Shown here piece after piece: positions 57,222 to 64,000 of a stretch of DNA of 64,000 nt. Position numbers and translations under genes: made by a program. Position 1 is the stretch's first letter, and every line of letters begins with the position of its first letter. The notes under the pieces were generated by a model. The model did no database searches, was not told where the DNA came from, and saw only the letters and a program-made list of their open reading frames with translations. Origin of the DNA: Xenophilus arseniciresistens (GTDB lineage: Bacteria > Pseudomonadota > Gammaproteobacteria > Burkholderiales > Burkholderiaceae_C); assembly GCF_028023875.1 (NCBI RefSeq), contig NZ_JAQIPB010000007.1, forward strand, positions 248,001 to 312,000. Reading direction: 5' to 3'.

Positions 57222-60173
57222 TCACTGGCAGGCTTCGCAGCCCGGATCGTCGATGGCGCAGAACTTGATGTCGGTGGCCGGCGTGGCGTTCATCTGTGCC
57301 TGTGCGGCAGCCGCTGCAGCTTCGAGTGCGCTCGGGGCTGCGGCCTTCGCGGCAGGTGCCGGTGCGGCGGCCATCGGCGTGCTGCTGCCGGAGGAGACTG
57401 CGTTCAGGCGACCCGACTGCACCGTGGACTTCTCCGCGTGCGTGGCGCTGGTGGTGCGCAGGTAGTAGGTGGTCTTGAGGCCGCGCGTCCAGGCCAGCGT
57501 GTAGGTGTCGTGCAGCTTCTTGCCCGAGGCGCCGGCCATGTAGATGTTCAGCGACTGGGCCTGGTCGATCCACTTCTGGCGGCGGGCGGCAGCCTCGACC
57601 AGCCATTGCGGCTCGACTTCGAAGGCCGTGGCGTACAGGGCCTTGATGTCCTGCGGCACGCGGTCGATGGGTCGCAGCGAGCCGTCGAAGTGCTTGAGGT
57701 CCATGACCATCACGTCGTCCCACAGGCCCAGGCGCTTGAGGTCGCGCACCAGGTAGTGGTTGATGACGGTGAACTCGCCCGACAGGTTCGACTTGACCGA
57801 CAGGTTGCCGAAGCAGGGTTCGATCGAGGCGTCGACGCCGATGATGTTGGAGATGGTCGCCGTGGGGGCGATGGCCACGCAGTTGGAGTTGCGCATGCCG
57901 TCGGCCTTGATCTTGGCGCGCAGGCTGTCCCAGTCCAGCGAGCTGGAGCGGTCCACTTCCACATAGCCGCCGCGGGCCTTTTCCAGCAGGTCCAGCGAAT
58001 CGATGGGCAGGATGCCGCGGTCCCACAGCGAACCCTTGTAGGTCGCGTAGCGGCCGCGCTCGCGGGCCAGCTCGGTCGAGGCCCAGTAGGCGTGGTAGCA
58101 GATGGCTTCCATCGAGCGGTCGGCGAATTCGACGGCCTGTTCGCTGCCGTAGGGAATGCGCAGTTCGTACAGCGCGTCCTGGAAGCCCATCAGGCCCAGG
58201 CCCACGGGGCGGTGGCGCAGGTTGGAGTCACGCGCCTTCTTCACGGCGTAGTAGTTGATGTCGATCACGTTGTCGAGCATCCGCATCGCGGTGGAGATGG
58301 TCTTCTTGAGCTTCTCCTGGTCGACGGCGCCGTCCTTCAGGTGCTGCAGCAGGTTCACCGAGCCCAGGTTGCAGACGGCAGTTTCGGTGTCGCTGGTGTT
58401 CAGCGTGATCTCGGTGCACAGGTTGGACGAGTGCACCACGCCCACATGCTGCTGCGGCGAGCGCACGTTGCAGGCGTCCTTGAAGGTGATCCAGGGATGG
58501 CCGGTCTCGAACAGCATCGAGAGCATCTTGCGCCACAGGTCGGTGGCCGGCAGCGTCTTGCTGGGCTTGATCTCGCCGCGGGCGGCCTTCTCTTCATAGG
58601 CCACGTAGGCACGCTCGAAGTCGGCGCCGAACAGGTCGTGCAGGTCGGGCACGGAGGAGGGCGAGAACAGCGTCCAGTTGCCCTTTTCCATCACGCGGCG
58701 CATGAACAGGTCGGGGATCCAGTTCGCCGTGTTCATGTCGTGCGTGCGGCGGCGGTCGTCGCCGGTGTTCTTGCGCAGTTCCAGGAATTCCTCGATGTCC
58801 AGGTGCCAGGTCTCGAGGTAGGTGCAGACCGCGCCCTTGCGCTTGCCGCCCTGGTTCACGGCCACGGCCGTGTCGTTGACCACCTTCAGGAAGGGCACGA
58901 CGCCCTGCGATTCGCCGTTGGTGCCCTTGATGTGCGAGCCCAGGGCGCGCACGCGGGTCCAGTCGTTGCCCAGGCCACCCGCAAACTTCGACAGCAACGC
59001 GTTCTCCTTGATCGACTCGTAGATGCCGTCCAGGTCGTCGGGCACGGTGGTCAGGTAGCAGCTGGACAGCTGCGAGCGCAGCGTGCCGCTGTTGAACAGC
59101 GTGGGCGTGCTGGACATGAAATCGAAGCTCGACAGCACCTCGTAGAACTCGATGGCGCGGGCTTCGCGGTCGATCTCGTTCAGGGCCAGGCCCATGGCCA
59201 CGCGCATGAAGAAGGCCTGCGGCAGCTCGATGCGGGTCTTGCGCACGTGCAGGAAGTAGCGGTCGTACAGGGTCTGCAGGCCCAGGTAGTCGAACTTCAG
59301 GTCGCGGTCGGCCTTCAGCGCCGCGCCCAGGCGGGCCAGGTCGTACTGCAGCAGCTTTTCGTCGAGCAGTTCGTTCTCCACGCCCTTCTTGATGAATTGC
59401 GGGAAGTAGTCGGCATAGGCGCTGCCCATCTCGGCCTGCGTCACTTCGCGACCAAGCACTTCCTTCAGGATCGTGTGCAGCAGCAGGCGGGCGGTGGCGT
59501 AGGTGTAGTCAGGGTCCTTCTCGATCAGCGTGCGGGCGGCCAGGATGGAGGCCTTGTAGACCTCGTCCAGCGGCACGCCGTCGTACAGGTTGCGCATGGT
59601 TTCGGCCACGATGGGCTCGGCCCGCACATGCTCGCCCAGGTTCGCACAGGCCGATTGCAGCAGCGCGTGCAGCGCGGCCGAATCCAGCGGCACGCGCTCG
59701 CCGCGGTCCAGCACATGCAGCGCAGGCTGCGCGGCGGGCGCGACTTCCTGCTCGCCCTGGCGCAGGCGCTCCTGCGTGCGGCGCTCGCGGTACAGCACAT
59801 AGGCGCGCGCCACTTCATGGTGGCCGCCGCGCATCAGGCCCAGTTCCACATGGTCCTGCACGTCTTCGATGTGGAAGGTGCCGCCGCCCGGACGCGAGCG
59901 CACCAGCGCGCGCACCACCGCGTCGGTCAGGCCTTCCACGGTCTCGCGCACGCTGGCCGAGGCCGCGCCCTGGGTGCCATGCACGGCCAGGAAGGCCTTC
60001 ATCAGCGCCACGGCGATCTTGTTCGGCTCGAAGGGCACCACGGCGCCGTTGCGCCGGATGATCTGGTAGTGGGCAAGGGCGGCCAGACCCGCGCCTCCGG
60101 CCACATCGCGGCTGGCGGGGGTCTGCGCAGGCTTGAGGCGGGGGGTGGAGGGCGTGTTCAGAGCTTCTTGCAT
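57222..60173 (-). CDS. nrdA: Ribonucleotide reductase alpha subunit NrdA
   Basis: Catalytic subunit that reduces ribonucleotides, 983 aa, much longer than E. coli NrdA (761) but typical of Burkholderiales. An ATP-cone domain lies at about 35-130 (YQIIRRNGAVVPFEPNKIAVALMKAF). The catalytic core includes SSCYLTTVPDDLDGIYES and the NLCTEI and CNLGSVNL motifs. Before the C-terminus an Ala/Pro-rich linker of about 45 residues leads to the redox tail ending GCEACQ, whose two Cys would shuttle electrons. An AAGAGGA ribosome site precedes the ATG. Two NrdR boxes lie upstream. Confidence 0.96.
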   Translation of the reverse strand: MQEALNTPSTPRLKPAQTPASRDVAGGAGLAALAHYQIIRRNGAVVPFEPNKIAVALMKAFLAVHGTQGAASASVRETVEGLTDAVVRALVRSRPGGGTFHIEDVQDHVELGLMRGGHHEVARAYVLYRERRTQERLRQGEQEVAPAAQPALHVLDRGERVPLDSAALHALLQSACANLGEHVRAEPIVAETMRNLYDGVPLDEVYKASILAARTLIEKDPDYTYATARLLLHTILKEVLGREVTQAEMGSAYADYFPQFIKKGVENELLDEKLLQYDLARLGAALKADRDLKFDYLGLQTLYDRYFLHVRKTRIELPQAFFMRVAMGLALNEIDREARAIEFYEVLSSFDFMSSTPTLFNSGTLRSQLSSCYLTTVPDDLDGIYESIKENALLSKFAGGLGNDWTRVRALGSHIKGTNGESQGVVPFLKVVNDTAVAVNQGGKRKGAVCTYLETWHLDIEEFLELRKNTGDDRRRTHDMNTANWIPDLFMRRVMEKGNWTLFSPSSVPDLHDLFGADFERAYVAYEEKAARGEIKPSKTLPATDLWRKMLSMLFETGHPWITFKDACNVRSPQQHVGVVHSSNLCTEITLNTSDTETAVCNLGSVNLLQHLKDGAVDQEKLKKTISTAMRMLDNVIDINYYAVKKARDSNLRHRPVGLGLMGFQDALYELRIPYGSEQAVEFADRSMEAICYHAYWASTELARERGRYATYKGSLWDRGILPIDSLDLLEKARGGYVEVDRSSSLDWDSLRAKIKADGMRNSNCVAIAPTATISNIIGVDASIEPCFGNLSVKSNLSGEFTVINHYLVRDLKRLGLWDDVMVMDLKHFDGSLRPIDRVPQDIKALYATAFEVEPQWLVEAAARRQKWIDQAQSLNIYMAGASGKKLHDTYTLAWTRGLKTTYYLRTTSATHAEKSTVQSGRLNAVSSGSSTPMAAAPAPAAKAAAPSALEAAAAAAQAQMNATPATDIKFCAIDDPGCEACQ

Positions 60174-60246
60174 TCGTATTCCTCTTGGTGGCGGTAATTC
60201 TGGTCCGGCAGCAGCGGCAAAAGCGGGTGCGTGTCGTGACGGCTGC

Positions 60247-60294
60247 ACACTATATCTAGTGGTGGAGCCCCTCACAACCCACTGGATGTAGCGT
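60247..60294 (-). promoter_or_regulatory. Paired NrdR boxes upstream of nrdA
   Basis: ACACTATATCTAGTGG (60247-60262) closely matches the NrdR consensus acaCwAtATaTwGtgt. CCACTGGATGTAGCGT (60279-60294) matches at 11 of 16 positions. The boxes start 32 bp apart, about three helical turns, as in known nrd promoters. NrdR with dATP would repress nrdAB. Confidence 0.8.
60249..60277 (-). promoter_or_regulatory. nrdA promoter
   Basis: On the minus strand TTGTGA (60277-60272) and TATAGT (60254-60249) are separated by 17 bases. The -10 lies inside the better NrdR box, so repression by promoter occlusion is expected. The start would be near 60242, about 70 bases upstream of the ATG. Confidence 0.65.
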
Positions 60295-60488
60295 TAACCA
60301 GCGCCTGCAGGGTCGGGGAAGCGCCGAAGTGTGATGAACGCCCGCCGCCAGGCCGCTTCAGCGTTGGGAGTGCCGCCTTCAAGCCAGCAGACATGCGGCC
60401 TGGCGCAGCATTTGCGCTGCCAGCCCGCATGGTTGCTGCGCCTGCGAGGCGCCTTTGCGTGCATGGGCCGGATGCACCAGGGCCAAAG

Positions 60489-60517
60489 AAAAAAATCAGG
60501 GCGGGGTTGGTACCGCC
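60489..60517 (-). terminator. Terminator-like hairpin after ampD
   Basis: On the minus strand GGCGG (60517-60513) pairs with CCGCC (60504-60500), followed by CTGATTTTTTT. The stem is short but the T-run is good. It lies 12 bases after the ampD stop and would end the pilS-pilR-ampD transcript. Confidence 0.6.
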
Positions 60518-60528
60518 GTTTCGCCAGC

Positions 60529-61143
60529 CTAGCGCTGCAAGCTGGCGGGCGGAAAGCGGCTCTCGGGCCATCGCAGCTGTAGGCGCAGGCGCCGCCAGTC
60601 GAAGCCGGGACCCGGGTCCTGCTTGCGGCCCGGCGCGATGTGCTCGTGGCCCGCCACATGGGCGATGGGATGGTTGCGCGCCAGCGCAGGCATCAGCCGC
60701 GCCAGAGCCTCGTATTGGGCATCGTCGAAAAGCTCGCCTTCCAGGCCTTCCAGCTCGATGCCGATGGAGTCGTCGTTGCAGTTGCTGCGCCCGCGCCAGG
60801 CCGAGGCGCCGGCATGCCAGGCCCGCGCCTCGGTGCTCACGAACTGCCACACGCTGCCGTCGCGCCGCACATAGAAATGGGCCGAGACCTCGATGCCGCG
60901 GATCTGCTGGAAGTAGGGGTGGGCGTCCCAGTCCAGACTGTTGGTGAACAGCGCCTGCACCTCCTGGCCGCCGTACTGGCCGGGTGGCAGGCTGATGGAA
61001 TGCAGAACGATCAGGTCGATCTGCGCACCGGCCGGCCGCGGGCCGAAGTTGGGCGAGCGCAGCTGCCGGGCGGGCTGCCACCAGCCCTGGTCCCACTCGG
61101 GCCGGGCGGGTGGGGGGCTGCCCGGCTCAGCCGTCTTCGTCAT
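60529..61143 (-). CDS. ampD: 1,6-anhydro-MurNAc-L-alanine amidase AmpD
   Basis: Cytoplasmic zinc amidase of peptidoglycan recycling, 204 aa. It shares much of the E. coli AmpD pattern. The first zinc His is in LIVLHSISLPPGQYGG, followed by RAWHAG and CNDDSIGIELEG. The C-terminal GHEHIAPGRKQDPGPGFDW supplies the other ligands. The ATG at 61143 overlaps the end of the response-regulator gene by 17 bases. Loss of this enzyme raises anhydromuropeptides and induces AmpC in other species (family knowledge). Its product feeds Mpl, also in this window. Confidence 0.94.
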   Translation of the reverse strand: MTKTAEPGSPPPARPEWDQGWWQPARQLRSPNFGPRPAGAQIDLIVLHSISLPPGQYGGQEVQALFTNSLDWDAHPYFQQIRGIEVSAHFYVRRDGSVWQFVSTEARAWHAGASAWRGRSNCNDDSIGIELEGLEGELFDDAQYEALARLMPALARNHPIAHVAGHEHIAPGRKQDPGPGFDWRRLRLQLRWPESRFPPASLQR

Positions 61144-62689
61144 TCGGGCTCGCAATGCCCAGGCGTGCGATGCGGTAGCGCATCTGCCTCAGGCTCAGGC
61201 CCAGGCGGGCGGCGGCGGCCGTGCGGTTGAAGCCCGTGGCGCGCAGCGTCTGGACCAGGATCTCGCGCTCCTTCTGATCCAGGTAGTGCTGCAGGTCGGG
61301 CGGAATCGCGGGCTCGGCGTCGCCACCTTCGGTCGGGGTGCGGTCGCCGGCAGGCGCTGGTGCGGGTACGGTGGCGGCGTCCCATTCGATGGCGGGCACC
61401 GGGGCTTCCTCGGCTTCGCTGGCCAGGGGTTCCAGATCGTCCAGCGGGTCCAGGTTCAGCTCGTCGCCTTCGCTCAAAGCCATCGCGCGATGCAGCAGGT
61501 TCTCGAGTTCGCGCACGTTGCCGTGCAGCGGATGCGAAGCCAGCACCTGCAGCGAGCGCGCCGAGAGCACGGGCACCGGCTGGCCGCTGTCTTGTGCGAT
61601 GCGCGCCAGCAGCGCCTGGCACAGCGCGAACAGGTCTTCGCGCCGCTCGCGCAGCGGCGGCAGCACCAGCTCGATCACGTTGAGCCGGTAGAACAGGTCC
61701 TGTCGGAAGCGCCCGGCCTGCACTTCGGCCTGCAGGTCCTTGTGGGTGGCGCTGACGATGCGCACGTCCACCGCGTCTTCCTGCGTGGAGCCGATGGGTC
61801 GCACATGGCGTTCCTGGATGGCGCGCAGCAGCTTGGACTGCATGGCCAGCGGCAGGTCGCCGATCTCGTCCAGAAAGAGCGTGCCGCCGCGCGCGGCCTG
61901 GAAGTAGCCGTCGCGGTCCTGCGAGGAGCCGGTGTAGGAGCCCTTGAGCGCGCCGAAGAATTCGGCTTCCAGCAGGCTTTCGGGGATGGCGCTGCAGTTC
62001 ACGGCCACGAAGGGCCCTTCGCTGCGCTGGCTGCAGGCGTGCACGGCCCGCGCCACCAGCTCCTTGCCGGTGCCCGATTCGCCATGCACCAGCACCGGCG
62101 CCATGCTGCGCGCCACCTTGACGATGCGCGCCTTGACCTGGCGCATGGGCGCCGAATCGCCCACCAGCCGCACCAGCGCGGCGGGCCAGGGGTCTTCCGG
62201 GGCTGCGGCGGGCGCAGTTGCACTGACAGCGGCTGAAGGCGCGGCGGACCGGGGCTCGGCGACTGCCGTCGGCAGCGCGATGGGCGCGCGGGCGCGCAGT
62301 TGAACGGCGGAGGCCACCACCGCCCTGAACTGCTTCAGATCGACGGGCTTGGCCAGGTAATCAAAAGCGCCCGCCTTGAGCGCATCCACCGCGTTCTCGG
62401 CCGAGCCATAGGCCGTGATGACCACGCAGCGTTCCGCGCGCTGGCTCTTGTGCAGGCGTTGCAGCAGCGACAGGCCCAGGCCGTCGGGCAGGCGCATGTC
62501 GGTGATGACGGCGTCGAACTCGGTGGCTTCGAGCTGTTCCCAGGCCTCGGCCAGGGTGCCGGCCGCATCGACGCGATAGCCTTCGCGCAGCAGCGTGAGC
62601 TCGTAGAGCGTGCGCAGATCGGGTTCGTCGTCGACCACCAGGATGCGGGCCGGCTGGGTGCTGGAGGGGGACGGGGTGCTGCTGCTCAC
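61127..62689 (-). CDS. pilR: PilR-like sigma-54 response regulator
   Basis: NtrC-family activator, 520 aa. The receiver domain has Asp-Asp near residue 20, the phospho-acceptor Asp near 64 (ITDMRLPDG) and Lys in AKPVD. A Pro/Ala-rich linker follows. The AAA+ domain has Walker A GESGTGKE near 193 and Walker [11 protein letters not shown]. The sigma-54 contact loop is GALKGSYTG, the PilR-type version rather than GAFTGA. A C-terminal Fis-like helix-turn-helix ([19 protein letters not shown]) binds DNA. With the adjacent kinase it probably controls type IV pilin transcription; pilin genes are not in view. Confidence 0.88.
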   Translation of the reverse strand: MSSSTPSPSSTQPARILVVDDEPDLRTLYELTLLREGYRVDAAGTLAEAWEQLEATEFDAVITDMRLPDGLGLSLLQRLHKSQRAERCVVITAYGSAENAVDALKAGAFDYLAKPVDLKQFRAVVASAVQLRARAPIALPTAVAEPRSAAPSAAVSATAPAAAPEDPWPAALVRLVGDSAPMRQVKARIVKVARSMAPVLVHGESGTGKELVARAVHACSQRSEGPFVAVNCSAIPESLLEAEFFGALKGSYTGSSQDRDGYFQAARGGTLFLDEIGDLPLAMQSKLLRAIQERHVRPIGSTQEDAVDVRIVSATHKDLQAEVQAGRFRQDLFYRLNVIELVLPPLRERREDLFALCQALLARIAQDSGQPVPVLSARSLQVLASHPLHGNVRELENLLHRAMALSEGDELNLDPLDDLEPLASEAEEAPVPAIEWDAATVPAPAPAGDRTPTEGGDAEPAIPPDLQHYLDQKEREILVQTLRATGFNRTAAAARLGLSLRQMRYRIARLGIASPNDEDG

Positions 62690-62695
62690 GGGGCG

Positions 62696-64000
62696 CTATT
62701 GTGGCAAAGGGGCCGCCAGGGGCGCGAAGTGGATCGAGAACAGGTTGCCCTCGGCGCCGTCCTGGCTCAGCGGACGGCGCGCGTAGCCGATCTGGGCACC
62801 ATGGCGCTCGCACAGTTCGCGGCAGATGAACAGGCCCAGGCCGCTGGAGCGGCTTTCGGACGAGAAGAAGGGCTCGAACAGATGGCGCTGCACGGCCGGG
62901 TCCAGCGGCGCGCCGTCGCTCCACACGTGCAGACGCGCGCGCTGGTCGCTGCCCACCCGCGTGACCACCTGGATCGAACGCTCCTGCGCACTGGCGTAGC
63001 GGGCCGCGTTGTCCAGCAGGTTCACCAGGATGCGGCGCAGGTGCTCAGGGTCGAAGTCCACCGTCTGGTGCGCGCCCAGCGACAGGGCCACGCTGGTGCG
63101 CGCGTTGTGGCCGACCCATTCCTCGGTCATGTGGCGCACCGCGGCGTCCAGGTCGAGGCTGGGGCCCGCATGCGGCCGCTGCTCGCCCTGCTGGCGCGCG
63201 CGCGCCATGTCCAGCACGTCGTCGACGATGCGGGCCAGCCGCTGGGCATTGCTGCGCACCATGTCGTTCAGGCGCCGGTTGCCTTCTTCATGCAGGTCTT
63301 CGCCCAGCAGGGCGCTGGCCTGGGTGATGGCGGCCAGCGGGTTGCGGATCTCGTGCGCCACCGCGGCCGACATGCGGCCCATCGCCGCCAGCTTCTCGGT
63401 GCGGATGCGGGCCTCCAGCTCGCGCAGGTCGTGCAGGAACATCACGCACAGGCCCATGCCGCCGGCAGCCTGCGCCGGCGTGAGCCGGGTGAGCACGCGC
63501 ACCTCGCGCGCAGCGCCCTGGCTCTGGGCCACGGGCACTTCCTCGGACTGGCTGCGTTCCTGCGCGAAGGTCTGCGCGGCCAGCGTGGCCAGCGGCCGCC
63601 AGGCCGGAAAGCTGTCCAGTGCCATCGGCAATGCGGCATGGGCCAGGCCATGCCCGAGGATGGCGGCCGCGGCCGGGTTGGCCGCATGGATGCGCCCGTC
63701 CACGTCGATCACCAGCACGCCTTCGCTCAGCGTCTCGATCACCAGCTCGTTGACCTGGGCCTGCATCTGCGCCGTGCCCCGGCTGCGCTCGGCCAGGCTT
63801 TCCTCGCGCGCGAGGCGGCGCGCCAGTTGGTGTGCGAGCAGCGCGACGATGAACAGGCCGGTGCCCGAGAGCGCGGCCTGCAGCAGGCGGTTGCTGGGGT
63901 CCGCGCCCGTGTCCCACTGCACGCGCAGCGCATCGCCCAGCAGCAGCACAGCCACCGATGCCGCCGTGGCCAGCCCCACGGGCAAGGTGCCCACGACGGC
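62696..64000 (-). CDS. pilS: PilS-like sensor kinase, 5' end missing
   Basis: Sensor histidine kinase cut by the right edge; at least 434 C-terminal residues are present. In the visible part a hydrophobic region is followed by a PAS-like domain (VIETLSEGVLVIDVDGRIHAANPAA), the H-box AHEIRNPLAAITQAS, an N-box LVNLLDNAARYA and the G-box SSGLGLFICREL. The gene lies six bases upstream of pilR and is co-transcribed. PilS naming is from the partner and order; another NtrB-like role remains possible. Confidence 0.85.
   Translation of the reverse strand, partial: AVVGTLPVGLATAASVAVLLLGDALRVQWDTGADPSNRLLQAALSGTGLFIVALLAHQLARRLAREESLAERSRGTAQMQAQVNELVIETLSEGVLVIDVDGRIHAANPAAAAILGHGLAHAALPMALDSFPAWRPLATLAAQTFAQERSQSEEVPVAQSQGAAREVRVLTRLTPAQAAGGMGLCVMFLHDLRELEARIRTEKLAAMGRMSAAVAHEIRNPLAAITQASALLGEDLHEEGNRRLNDMVRSNAQRLARIVDDVLDMARARQQGEQRPHAGPSLDLDAAVRHMTEEWVGHNARTSVALSLGAHQTVDFDPEHLRRILVNLLDNAARYASAQERSIQVVTRVGSDQRARLHVWSDGAPLDPAVQRHLFEPFFSSESRSSGLGLFICRELCERHGAQIGYARRPLSQDGAEGNLFSIHFAPLAAPLPQ

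Larger units (their letters stand above)
60174..60528 (-). other. Intergenic region between ampD and nrdA
   Basis: This 355-base gap holds no gene I can support. It contains the nrdA promoter with two NrdR-type boxes (60247-60294) and, next to ampD, a terminator-like hairpin (60489-60517). The middle (about 60295-60485) is GC-rich with no recognisable site. Confidence 0.6.

Noticed and set aside
57189-60197. 1002-codon plus-strand open frame
   Set aside because: It is the mirror of nrdA, whose catalytic motifs are clear on the minus strand.

Overview
The window is a GC-rich (roughly 70 %) chromosomal segment from a betaproteobacterium, most likely Burkholderiales, family Comamonadaceae. The evidence is the gene order (dapF-DUF484-xerC, hslVU next to a complete division and cell-wall cluster, lpxC after ftsZ, accBC-prmA), the long NrdA, and the long zinc-finger-poor DksA. 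I see no phage, insertion sequence, CRISPR array, tRNA or rRNA. It is a core-genome region, and its novelty lies in regulatory DNA and unusual versions of essential genes.

Layout. 1-9.9 kb: an M48 peptidase (cut by the left edge) and a YjgN-like membrane protein on the minus strand, then corA, dapF, DUF484, xerC, an RlmI-type methyltransferase, a CobW-type GTPase and dksA. 9.9-13.4 kb: a hypothetical gene and hslVU. 13.6-31.8 kb: the dcw cluster mraZ-rsmH-ftsL-ftsI-murE-murF-mraY-murD-ftsW-murG-murC-ddl-ftsQ-ftsA-ftsZ, mostly with ATGA-type overlaps, followed by a 121-bp palindrome and lpxC. 32.9-40.8 kb: a tiny membrane ORF, then a minus-strand block (GNAT, ruvC, mtgA, aroE, a TonB-like gene, an RNase II family gene, a YqiA-like esterase and a proline-alanine-rich lipoprotein). 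41-46.5 kb: rodA, a secreted serine hydrolase, tldD and a DAHP synthase gene behind an apparent attenuator. 46.5-55 kb: mpl, a degenerate nucleotidyltransferase-like gene, a TlpA-like thioredoxin, accB, accC, prmA, a zinc-ribbon/DUF3426 protein and a PfkB kinase. 55-64 kb, all minus strand: a histone-H1-like protein, nrdB, nrdA, ampD, and a PilR/PilS-type two-component pair cut by the right edge.

Taken together the genes build, recycle and divide the cell wall (dcw cluster, rodA, mtgA, mpl, ampD) and make its lipid precursors (lpxC, accBC). They also supply precursors (dapF, aroE, DAHP synthase) and deoxynucleotides (nrdAB).

The most unusual observations are these. (1) A 24-codon leader ORF packed with Phe/Tyr/Trp codons sits before a perfect intrinsic terminator with a matching antiterminator segment upstream of the DAHP synthase gene. 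(2) The 5' end of accC is repeated twice upstream at an exact 118-bp period. Each copy opens a 41-codon ORF whose stop overlaps the next start, chaining to accC. (3) At nine starts a -10-like hexamer lies only 6-9 nt before the start codon, which suggests leaderless transcripts. (4) A terminator-like hairpin is built from atypical synonymous codons inside rsmH. (5) A disordered insert of about 150 residues lies in MurD. All functional statements are inferences from sequence; no searches or folding calculations were run.
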